A stretch of 64,000 nt of DNA from Symploca sp. SIO1C2 (GTDB lineage: Bacteria; Cyanobacteriota; Cyanobacteriia; Cyanobacteriales; Coleofasciculaceae): assembly GCA_010672925.1 (NCBI GenBank), contig JAAHFP010000029.1, positions 1-64,000 on the forward strand, in the 5' to 3' direction. Positions 34,189 through 41,060 of this stretch are shown piece after piece. The notes under the pieces were generated by a model that was not told where the DNA came from, did no database searches, and worked only from the letters and a program-made list of their open reading frames with translations. The stretch's first letter is position 1, and every line of letters starts with the position of its first letter. The translations under genes were made by a program, and so were the position numbers.

Positions 34189-34764
34189 ATGAATACGCAA
34201 CAACAAAGTAACGAAATTCTGCTAATGCGGCAGGTTATGCAGCGTGATCAGGCGGCTCTGGGGCAGCTCTACGACCGTTATGCTAGAGTAATACATTCCC
34301 TAGCATTCAAAATTTTGGGTTCGCCAGAAGAAGCAGAAGAAGTGGTGCTTGATGTATTTTCCCAAGCTTGGCAAAATGCCCATTGCTATGATCCCAGCCG
34401 GAGTCAAGTGGATGCCTGGTTATTTCTGATGACCCGCAGTCGAGCCTTGGATAGGCTCCGCAAACGGCAGCGACAGTCTAAGGTGGTGGAAGTTGCCACT
34501 GCGACTGCTAAAACTGTTACCTCACAAACTCTAAAAACTCCTGAAGAAGACTTGCTGATTACCGAAAGGCGGGAGATGGTAGCAGCAGCTATGGTAGAGC
34601 TACCTCAAGAACAACGTCAGGTGATTGAGTTAGCATATTTTCAAGGACTCAGTCAATCTGCGATCGCTCAACGTACTGGTATGAAGTTAGGCACTGTCAA
34701 AACTCGAATTAGACTAGGACTGACTAAACTCAGAGGACTCTTAAACAATGCGTACAAAAATTAG
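34189..34764 (+). CDS. ECF RNA polymerase sigma factor
   Basis: 191 residues from the ATG at 34189; a TTG six bases upstream is the alternative. Region 2: QLYDRYARVIHSLAFKILGSPEEAEEVVLDVFSQAWQNA and DAWLFLMTRSRALDRLRKRQR. Region 4: ELPQEQRQVIELAYFQGLSQSAIAQRTGMKLGTVKTRIRLGLTKLR. It resembles SigK/RpoE-like ECF factors. The anti-sigma gene follows 18 bp after the stop. Likely targets are its own operon and the divergent DUF4331 operon. Confidence 0.92.
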   Translation: MNTQQQSNEILLMRQVMQRDQAALGQLYDRYARVIHSLAFKILGSPEEAEEVVLDVFSQAWQNAHCYDPSRSQVDAWLFLMTRSRALDRLRKRQRQSKVVEVATATAKTVTSQTLKTPEEDLLITERREMVAAAMVELPQEQRQVIELAYFQGLSQSAIAQRTGMKLGTVKTRIRLGLTKLRGLLNNAYKN

Positions 34765-34782
34765 ATTCGTTATCATATTGCT

Positions 34783-35400
34783 ATGACACACCCTGAAGGG
34801 CCTCTAAACCCAGACACTATTGACGAATTGGCTGCTTTGTGTGCTCTTGACGTACTAGATGCTGAGGCACAGTCCCAAGCTACTCAGGCTTTTGTGGAAG
34901 TTGAAGGCTTTGCTCAGCAAGTGAGAGAATATGAGGCAGCAGTGGCAGCAATTCCCTACAGTGTCACGCCCATTCCCATGTCCGCTGACCTGAAAGACCG
35001 ACTATTTCAACGCCTTGCTCAGGATGCGAGTGCCCCTGCTTCCCAGCTGATGAAACTGCTGGAATATTCAATTGAAGCCCTTAAACAGCAAGCTGCTCAA
35101 TTAACTTGGGAGCCAATGAAAGGAACTAATGCCATAGAAATTGCAATGTGGCAAAAAGACCAACTTCGTCGGGAAGCTGCTTTTTTCGTCCGTACAGCCG
35201 CGAACGAAATATTTCCTAATCATGCCCATGCCACAGGTGAAACATTACTTGTTCTGGAAGGAGATGTTATTACCGACGGCCAGATTTATCGTGTAGGCGA
35301 TCGCATTGATTCAATGGCTAACACTAAGCACCAACCTACTACTCAAAGCGGCTGTTTAGTTTTTTGCATTTCCTCAATGGACGATGAAATTTTAGCATAG
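34783..35400 (+). CDS. Anti-sigma factor with C-terminal cupin (ChrR-like)
   Basis: 205 residues. The N-terminal part (TIDELAALCALDVLDAEAQSQ...EYEAAVAAIPYSVTPIP) resembles the anti-sigma domain of RskA/ChrR-type factors. The C-terminal part is a cupin: NEIFPNHAHATGETLLVLEGDVITDGQ, then GDRIDSMANTKHQ, with His/His/Glu/His metal ligands. In ChrR this half responds to singlet oxygen or peroxides. No membrane segment, so it is a soluble anti-sigma factor. The zinc-binding Cys of classical ZAS domains are not obvious. Confidence 0.85.
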   Translation: MTHPEGPLNPDTIDELAALCALDVLDAEAQSQATQAFVEVEGFAQQVREYEAAVAAIPYSVTPIPMSADLKDRLFQRLAQDASAPASQLMKLLEYSIEALKQQAAQLTWEPMKGTNAIEIAMWQKDQLRREAAFFVRTAANEIFPNHAHATGETLLVLEGDVITDGQIYRVGDRIDSMANTKHQPTTQSGCLVFCISSMDDEILA

Positions 35401-35470
35401 CTTAACTGAAAGGCAGAAGGGAAGGAAGAAGGTTGCAATGAAGGCGAGATTAGCTTCGCTCTGCCAACCA

Positions 35471-35896
35471 CTACCCCAAATAAATTTGGATGTGCTGTGT
35501 TTGCCATGTGGCAATGCCAATTCCAAAAAAATCTTTGTCTTCCGTCCAAATTGAACAATTCAACAATAATGCAATCGCCACCACCGGCCAGTCATCGGGG
35601 TCACGCTCTGCAATCCGCTTTTTTGCATCCTGCTCAAACTGTGTATAGGTTTCTGGCTCAAGGGATTGGACAATATACCGCAACCGCGCCAAGGCATCCA
35701 TCGCGACAGAAACGTCAATGTCTTGGTATCTGCTCAAGATAACAGGCAAATGCCGTTCAGCCTCATTAAAACACTGTTCGGGAGTATAAAATTCCACATG
35801 GTCACTATGGCATTCGAGCAAACTGCGGACTTTTTCACCCAAGACAGCACGAATTAAAATGTTGGCATCAAGAACGATGCGTTTAATCTGGCTCAT
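35471..35896 (-). CDS. PIN-domain toxin
   Basis: 141 residues: KRIVLDANILIRAVLG (first Asp), TPEQCFNEAERHL (Glu), RDPDDWPVVAIALLLNCSIWTEDKDFFG (acidic residues). This is a complete PIN domain of the type II toxin class. Its start overlaps the antitoxin stop by 4 bp (ATGA). It probably acts as an RNase. Confidence 0.88.
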   Translation of the reverse strand: MSQIKRIVLDANILIRAVLGEKVRSLLECHSDHVEFYTPEQCFNEAERHLPVILSRYQDIDVSVAMDALARLRYIVQSLEPETYTQFEQDAKKRIAERDPDDWPVVAIALLLNCSIWTEDKDFFGIGIATWQTQHIQIYLG

Positions 35897-36174
35897 GGTT
35901 GCGATTTCTTTTGTCGCTCTTGTTTTCTAAGGGCGTCAAATTCAGCAACAATCTCGTCTTCTGTCACCCCGCTTTTTTTCAGCATAGCTTCGAGCAAACG
36001 GCTTGCTGTCCTCAGTGCTTCAAAATCAGCTTCTTTGGGGGAAGGTTTGGCCGGGATGTAATAACCAATATGTCGCCCGTGGGAAGTGACAGCAATAGGG
36101 TCTTGATTCTCCACTGTGTATTTATGGAGATTAGCGCGAAAATCGCGGATACCAACAGATTGCATTTCACTCAT
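35893..36174 (-). CDS. Phd/YefM-like antitoxin
   Basis: 93 residues from the ATG at 36174 (MSEMQSVGIRDFRANLHKYT). The start fits the Phd/YefM pattern: VGIRDFRANLHKYTVENQDPIAVTSHGRHIGYYIPA. The C-terminal half is charged and helical and should wrap the toxin. An ATG at 36213 gives a Cys-rich extension and is less likely. Confidence 0.85.
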   Translation of the reverse strand: MSEMQSVGIRDFRANLHKYTVENQDPIAVTSHGRHIGYYIPAKPSPKEADFEALRTASRLLEAMLKKSGVTEDEIVAEFDALRKQERQKKSQP

Positions 36175-36301
36175 GGTTTTACTGCAATGTGTACACAAGA
36201 TACACATTAGCATAAATTTCTAAAGCTCCCACTTTTTGAGGGAAGCGATCGCACTCCCCACTCTTTCTCTCTGCTACAGGCCATCGCTTTCTCCCTCTCC
36301 C

Positions 36302-36333
36302 ATATGTACGTTTATAATATTTATATGTACGTT
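36302..36333 (+). promoter_or_regulatory. Candidate toxin-antitoxin operator/promoter
   Basis: Direct repeat ATATGTACGTT at 36302-36312 and 36323-36333, 21 bp apart (two helical turns), with TATAAT between them at 36313-36318. The antitoxin ATG is 14 bp downstream, so the transcript leader would be very short. Confidence 0.6.
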
Positions 36334-36346
36334 AAGCTCCAAAATT

Positions 36347-36583
36347 ATGAAACGGGTTACACCAACGGAACTACGGGGAAATCTCTACAAATTATTGGAT
36401 GAAATTCTAGAGACTGGTATCCCTCTAGAAATAGACCGGGGGGGAAAGCATTTACAAATTATTCCAGTCGAGAAGGTGGATAAACTACAGGGGTTGATTT
36501 CTCGTCCAGAGGTGATTGTGGGAAATCCTGAAGAACTAGTGGAGATCAGTTGGGATCAGGAGGTTAGTCTTGATTTACCTTGA
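36347..36583 (+). CDS. Phd/YefM-type antitoxin
   Basis: 78 residues from the ATG at 36347: MKRVTPTELRGNLYKLLDEILETGIPLEIDRGG, then KHLQIIPVEKVDKL. A typical Phd/YefM fold. The tail (EELVEISWDQEVSLDLP) should mask the toxin site. The toxin start overlaps its end by 14 bp. Confidence 0.88.
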   Translation: MKRVTPTELRGNLYKLLDEILETGIPLEIDRGGKHLQIIPVEKVDKLQGLISRPEVIVGNPEELVEISWDQEVSLDLP

Positions 36584-36947
36584 TACCCATGTAGTCGTAT
36601 GGCTTTATGGAGGTTTGGGGAATAAATTGAGTGATTTGGCAAAATCGTTAATTAATGACCATGAGATTTATGTTTCACCCATCGTGCGGCTGGAGTTGCA
36701 ATATTTGTATGAAATTGGGCGAGTAAGGGAAGAGTCAGATGTGATTATTATGGATTTATCTAATCGAATCGGCTTGAGGGTTTGTCAGAAGGATTTCAAT
36801 TTGATTATTGCTCAAGCTTTAGGGATAAATTGGACTCGTGATCCATTTGACCGTGTTATTGTGGCCAATGCCAAACTTAATCAAAATATCTTACTGAGCA
36901 AAGATCCAAATATTTTGGCAAATTACGCTCATGGAAAATGGGATTGA
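36570..36947 (+). CDS. VapC-type PIN toxin with TTG start
   Basis: 125 residues. The start is TTG at 36570, supported by AGGAGG eight bases upstream and by the family start MIYLDTHVVVWLY; there is no better ATG. Motifs: LDTHVVVWL (Asp), VSPIVRLELQYLYEIGR (Glu), WTRDPFDRVIVANA (Asp). It is intact and overlaps the antitoxin. Confidence 0.9.
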   Translation: MIYLDTHVVVWLYGGLGNKLSDLAKSLINDHEIYVSPIVRLELQYLYEIGRVREESDVIIMDLSNRIGLRVCQKDFNLIIAQALGINWTRDPFDRVIVANAKLNQNILLSKDPNILANYAHGKWD

Positions 36948-37401
36948 TTGAATCTAACCCTCAAATTATGTATACCCGTAGGGGCTAGCTTAGAGAAATC
37001 TTAACCCATTCGATAATAACCGTCATACAAAACCCGCCCTATCGATAACTTTGCAAATTACCGAAAATTTCCCTCTTTAATTAAGTAATTTTAATCATAC
37101 TTGCTTTCTCGACAAGAGCGATCGCTTACAGCATCAGTGAACTTAATTGCCTGTTTCAGGAATTTATTTGCATTTGCGATTATTTTTTGCTAGATTGATT
37201 AATGATGGAATAGGTGTGCACCTGTAGACAAAGTTCTCTCTCTACAACTCATTAACAAGTCTCCAAGGCAGTCCCGATAAAATAATTTCACCACCATACA
37301 TAAAAATCCGCCGCGCTGCACTAGCTAGATGTCAACGCCCATGGAAAACCTCAGTTAAAATGGTGTTGTCTGGAACATCATTTTATTAATCATTAAGAAA
37401 A
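36948..37401. repeat. Intergenic region with a dispersed repeat and a lone MITE end
   Basis: Positions 36973-37105 match the composite sequence at 28545-28608 plus 28754-28858, including AACCCATTCGA and AAAACCCGCCCTATCGATAA. This looks like the version without the family B insertion. A CCGCCGCGCTGCACTAG MITE end is at 37310-37326. No gene is seen. Confidence 0.65.
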
Positions 37402-37665
37402 ATGACTATACAGCTTCAATTAAAACCAGAAGTCGAGGCTCAGCTAATTGCTCAAGCTGCTGCCAAAGGTATATCGGTAGAGACCTATCTTGAATCCGTG
37501 ATTGAAAATAGTTTAGTTAACCAAGAACAAGCATCTTTTTATCGAACAGTAACCGAGCAAGAATGGAACTTGGAATTGATGGATTTAATCAATAGTCCAG
37601 CTTTTACTGGAGCGCCACCACTTGCCGATACAGCAGTTGACAGGGAAAGTATCTATACAAGATGA
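37402..37665 (+). CDS. Orphan antitoxin-like protein
   Basis: 87 residues. MTIQLQLKPEVEAQLIAQAAAKGISVETYLESVIEN is a ribbon-helix-helix-like start. The end, LADTAVDRESIYTR, resembles the tail of the antitoxin at 13625. In such loci a PIN toxin follows directly, but none is present here, so this appears to be an antitoxin that outlived its toxin. Confidence 0.65.
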   Translation: MTIQLQLKPEVEAQLIAQAAAKGISVETYLESVIENSLVNQEQASFYRTVTEQEWNLELMDLINSPAFTGAPPLADTAVDRESIYTR

Positions 37666-37867
37666 AGAAGAGATTACTTCAAACGTTTTTCTGAGATTAT
37701 AAGTGTTAATCCTCAAACTGTTGCTTCACAGGCTTAGATATATCAGGTAATGTAACAACTTTATTACGCGATCGCACTCCCTACACTTTTTATTAAGATT
37801 ATTACTATATACGAACCATTACCTCAGAAATGGAATGATGATTTTACGCAAAGGAGGCGTAGCAGCA

Positions 37868-38101
37868 ATGACAACTGAATGGCAAGAGACATTGGTTGAG
37901 AAGCAAGTCACCTATACTTTAGAACTAAGCGGTAAGATTATCCTTATTGAGAATGTACCTGCTCGTGTCAATGAAGAAACAGGTGAGCAGTTTTTCTCTC
38001 CATCGATTGTGGAACGTCTACAACAGATAGTTTTAGCTCAAGGAAAACCTGACTATTTTGTTGAGATCCCTGTGTATAATTATGCAAACGATGCAGCCTA
38101 A
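37868..38101 (+). CDS. MqsA/YgiT-like protein without zinc-finger cysteines
   Basis: 77 residues from the ATG at 37868, with AAGGAGG 11-17 bp upstream. The pattern TLELSGKIILIENVPARVNEETGEQFFSPSIVERLQQIV matches YgiT/MqsA N-terminal domains, in which ENVPARVCxxCGEQYF is normal. Here both Cys are replaced (NEETGEQ) and the first CxxC is absent. It is probably an antitoxin domain that no longer binds zinc. A HigA-like remnant follows. Confidence 0.65.
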   Translation: MTTEWQETLVEKQVTYTLELSGKIILIENVPARVNEETGEQFFSPSIVERLQQIVLAQGKPDYFVEIPVYNYANDAA

Positions 38102-38117
38102 TATCATGTCGGGTTGA

Positions 38118-38303
38118 ACAACCATAAATAAGGACGCTAGGGAAAAAAACGGCGATGTTGTTGAATCTGCATTGTCTGAGTTAGAGAGCCAAGAAGATAT
38201 TCAAGTGTCTACCCTCTCTCGCTATATCAAAGCTCTCGGTGGAAGTCTCAAACTAGTAGCTGATTTTCCTGGTGAGGAAATCATTCTTACTCAATTTGAG
38301 TGA
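38118..38303 (+). pseudogene. HigA/XRE-type antitoxin C-terminal remnant
   Basis: Open from a stop at 38115-38117 to a TGA at 38301, with no start codon. The translation SELESQEDIQVSTLSRYIKALGGSLKLVADFPGEEIILTQFE is the C-terminal half of an XRE-family antitoxin (usual ending LxALGGxLxIVAxFP). The N-terminal half of the helix-turn-helix is missing. Confidence 0.7.
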
Positions 38304-38340
38304 AGCCATTTGCCTATCTTACTTTTTCGGAGGCAATCAC

Positions 38341-38532
38341 CTAAATTCTCTCGCTACGAGACTCCTGCTTGACGATTCCACTCATTACCATTTTCTGGAG
38401 GGTGAAAAAAGCAGCCAGATCATCTGATGTGTATTGTTTGCTACTTAGGCATTCCCGCAGTTGCTCTTCTTGAACAACAGTTAGAAGGTTCTCTGTCAAA
38501 GCTTCTCGGACGATTTGACTAATTGTAACCAT
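38341..38532 (-). CDS. Small conserved cyanobacterial protein
   Basis: 63 residues: MVTISQIVREALTENLLTVVQEEQLRECLSSKQYTSDDLAAFFTLQKMVMSGIV. I recall similar short proteins in many cyanobacteria but know no function. It is helical and soluble. It is divergent from the PEP-CTERM gene and shares a control region with inverted CTCACTT-containing sequences. Confidence 0.65.
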   Translation of the reverse strand: MVTISQIVREALTENLLTVVQEEQLRECLSSKQYTSDDLAAFFTLQKMVMSGIVKQESRSERI

Positions 38533-38584
38533 GGGATTTCTCTCCTATTGCTCCATTCCAGGTGAGAAAGATACATTAATCTCA

Positions 38585-38658
38585 CTTATGTTACTTAAAT
38601 CCATTAAGAAACATTCTCTATTTTTTGTCAACCCCGTCAATAAGTGAGGTAACATAAG
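38585..38658. promoter_or_regulatory. Inverted repeat between divergent genes
   Basis: CTTATGTTAC (38585-38594) and its exact complement GTAACATAAG (38649-38658), each next to a CTCACTT/AAGTGAG half-site. A further CTCACTT is near 38667. The layout suits a dimeric regulator or DNA looping. Confidence 0.45.
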
Positions 38659-38692
38659 CAGAATATCTCACTTAGACGATCAATTAAGCAAG

Positions 38693-39988
38693 ATGAAGCG
38701 GAACAAACTACCAATAATCGCGATTATCCCCCTCGCTTTGGGTTTGGGTACTCAAGCTGCCCCAGCACAAGCTTTTTTCTTTGAAGACTTTGAAACCGAC
38801 AGCATTCTGGATTGGTTTAGTGCCGAGAATGGGGATGAGAAAGAGCTCCTCGTTACTGATCCTGATCCGTTACAGAGTGATACAGTTGCCTCTTGGACAC
38901 AATTCCAAACCCTGATGGCAGCCCCGGAGTCCTATACCAAAGTTGCACTAGACCCCAACTACAATAACTTTATTCTGGAGTTTGACTTTCTCGCTGAGGC
39001 AGGTTCTACCACTGCTTTTGATGACTATCTCCTAGATCAAAGTCCAAATCTAGGATTTCAATTAGAATCTTTTGCTAAAGGGGAATGGCAGCGAGTCTCC
39101 CTGGGTTTTACGACATCCCGAAACTATGTTGATGTTTATCGGCAGTTCAATAACTTTATCAAATTCAACACTGCACTAGAAGATGTAGGGGAAATGTTCT
39201 TCGATAACCTGGAAATTACCACACCCTCTGCTCCCCCACCACCACCTCCTCCTCCACCCCCGCCAGCCATTGGCGGACAGATTTTCTCTTCTGGTGGTGA
39301 GGTTGTGGTACAGGTTCTTCCTAGCGAGTCAGCTGCTACCAGTACACTATGTCTTTTTAGCCCCGATTATCGCTGTATTGCTACGAATAGGCAAGTTGGT
39401 AGCGTTTACAACCTAGGTAGCTTTGCTCCGGATCTCGAACTTTTATTTGGTATCCAAGTGCAAGACACAGGTAACACCTTTAGAATGGGGCCAGGTGGAC
39501 GTAATGCTGATGGCTTCGTTCATGCACAAGTGGATTTTCTCTCCCAGAATACAGCGAGAGTCGGTTTTGAAGATATTTGGGGATGTGGCGATTGCGACTA
39601 CAATGATAATAATTTTCTCTTCCTTGGGGGTATTGCCAACAATGCTAATCCTACGATAACTTCTCTAACTGGGAACTTGTTTAATATCCCTACCCACAAA
39701 CCCTTCAATTTCTCAGGAGTGGCGACGGATCCTGGAGTTTATGACACCCTTACTTACGAGTGGGACTTTAATGGTGATGGCATCTATAGTGATTTTACTG
39801 GTCAAAAAGGTTTGTGGTCGTTTACAGAATCTGGTATCTACAACATTAGTTTAAGGGTTTCTGATGGACGTGGGGGTTTTGCTTTCGGTTCGTTTCAAGT
39901 GGAGGCTGTTCCGGAATCTTCTTCTTCTTGGTTAGGGCTATTAATTGTGGGGGTTGCTGGTATTTTATTACCCAGATCCAGGCGTTAG
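38693..39988 (+). CDS. PEP-CTERM sorted surface protein with PKD-like domain
   Basis: 431 residues. The signal peptide (IIAIIPLALGLGTQAAPAQA) is followed by a beta-rich domain (DFETDSILDWFS...), a run of Pro residues (about 180-190), a second beta domain (GGEVVVQVLP...FEDIWGCGDCDYNDNNFLFLG, with Asp/Asn typical of calcium sites) and a PKD-like domain (YEWDFNGDGIYSDFTG...). The C-terminus VPESSSSWLGLLIVGVAGILLPRSRR is a PEP-CTERM sorting signal (VPE motif, membrane helix, basic tail), processed by an exosortase. It is likely exposed at the surface or in exopolysaccharide. Confidence 0.85.
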   Translation: MKRNKLPIIAIIPLALGLGTQAAPAQAFFFEDFETDSILDWFSAENGDEKELLVTDPDPLQSDTVASWTQFQTLMAAPESYTKVALDPNYNNFILEFDFLAEAGSTTAFDDYLLDQSPNLGFQLESFAKGEWQRVSLGFTTSRNYVDVYRQFNNFIKFNTALEDVGEMFFDNLEITTPSAPPPPPPPPPPPAIGGQIFSSGGEVVVQVLPSESAATSTLCLFSPDYRCIATNRQVGSVYNLGSFAPDLELLFGIQVQDTGNTFRMGPGGRNADGFVHAQVDFLSQNTARVGFEDIWGCGDCDYNDNNFLFLGGIANNANPTITSLTGNLFNIPTHKPFNFSGVATDPGVYDTLTYEWDFNGDGIYSDFTGQKGLWSFTESGIYNISLRVSDGRGGFAFGSFQVEAVPESSSSWLGLLIVGVAGILLPRSRR

Positions 39989-40083
39989 TTTTTAGGTGGT
40001 AGGTATTAGGGTAATTTTCTGTTGCCTGATTATCTGTGATTAGTGCGATCGCAATTTTGGAAACCTTTAGCGCACGTCGCTTT

Positions 40084-40103
40084 GGGCGCACGTCGGTGCG
40101 CCC
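40084..40103. terminator. GGGCGCAC hairpin repeat, second copy
   Basis: Same 20 bp as 2296-2315, again between two convergent genes (PEP-CTERM and DUF3368). A partial copy (AGCGCACGTCGCTT) precedes it at about 40071. Confidence 0.45.
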
Positions 40104-40125
40104 CTACGATTGGTTTCAACATCTT

Positions 40126-40611
40126 CTAAATTTCCCCGGCTAATTCTAAAGCAGTTTGGTAGAGATCTTCATTCATACGAAACCCCGCAGCAATTAAATC
40201 ATTCAGCAAGGGAGTTACAGCTTCAACTAATCCTCTACGCTTTGCCAGTACTAAAATACCTACCGTCCCTACATGATTTAAACTTTGGGTTTGCGCAACT
40301 CGTCGCCCTCTAGCTTCATCAATCAATAGCAACTGAGCTTCTGTTTCAATCGCTAAAACAATTGCTTCGCTTTCTCCCAAGTCTAACCGTTCTCGCAATA
40401 GTTCTACTGCGGTACGATTGCTAATTGTTACAGTTCTTATCCAGTCTGCCTTTTCAAGTTCTGCTGCTCCTAGACGTTCCTCCCCAAACCGCGCTACTTC
40501 GTCTCGAACCGCTTGCGGTATTAATAATTCCTGGTAGAGTAAATGCAATAATTCAAACTTACCAATTTGAGCTAGAGCAATCAATGGACTAGAATTTGAT
40601 ACAACTGTCAT
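40126..40611 (-). CDS. DUF3368 PIN-like toxin
   Basis: 161 residues: MTVVSNSSPLIALAQIGKFELLHLLYQELLIPQAV, then LGESEAIVLAIE and LLIDEARGRRVA. These are the DUF3368 hallmarks, a PIN-related nuclease whose first acidic residue is replaced by the SNSSPL motif in this family. It overlaps the UPF0175 gene by 4 bp (ATGA). A toxin role is predicted from the pairing. Confidence 0.9.
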   Translation of the reverse strand: MTVVSNSSPLIALAQIGKFELLHLLYQELLIPQAVRDEVARFGEERLGAAELEKADWIRTVTISNRTAVELLRERLDLGESEAIVLAIETEAQLLLIDEARGRRVAQTQSLNHVGTVGILVLAKRRGLVEAVTPLLNDLIAAGFRMNEDLYQTALELAGEI

Positions 40612-40889
40612 TTGTTTAACTCACTAACAGCTTCAGCCATGGCTACCTCTGCTCTCAATTCATCTCCAGACTCAACTAAGTAAGGAATTTGATGCTTTGC
40701 CAGCAATTGCACGAACTGCCATTTCGAGATTCCTAACATTTCTGCACCTTTACCTGCTGAAATACGTTTCTGCTGAAATAATTCTAGAGCCACGAGTTCT
40801 AAAAGGCACGAAGCTAACTGCGATTCTGGAATATCCAGTGCGCCTAACACATCTTTGGGTAACTCTAAGCTAACTGTAAGGCTACTCAT
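40608..40889 (-). CDS. UPF0175 antitoxin
   Basis: 93 residues: SLELPKDVLGALDIPESQLASCLLELVALELFQQKRISAGKGAEMLGISKWQFVQLLAKHQIPYL, the complete UPF0175 helix-turn-helix pattern. It partners the DUF3368 toxin downstream. Start at 40889. Confidence 0.9.
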   Translation of the reverse strand: MSSLTVSLELPKDVLGALDIPESQLASCLLELVALELFQQKRISAGKGAEMLGISKWQFVQLLAKHQIPYLVESGDELRAEVAMAEAVSELNK

Positions 40890-41060
40890 TATTCAAAGAA
40901 AGCGATCATCAATTCTAATCTTATCAAGATTTTTGTCTGTGGTATTAGGTGGTAGGTTTTAGGTTTTAGGGTAATTGTCTGTTGCCTGATTATCTGTTTT
41001 CTGTGGTTGGGTTTCACTCTGGCGACCCCCAATCTACTCTTCTCCCCACATTTCCCAAAA

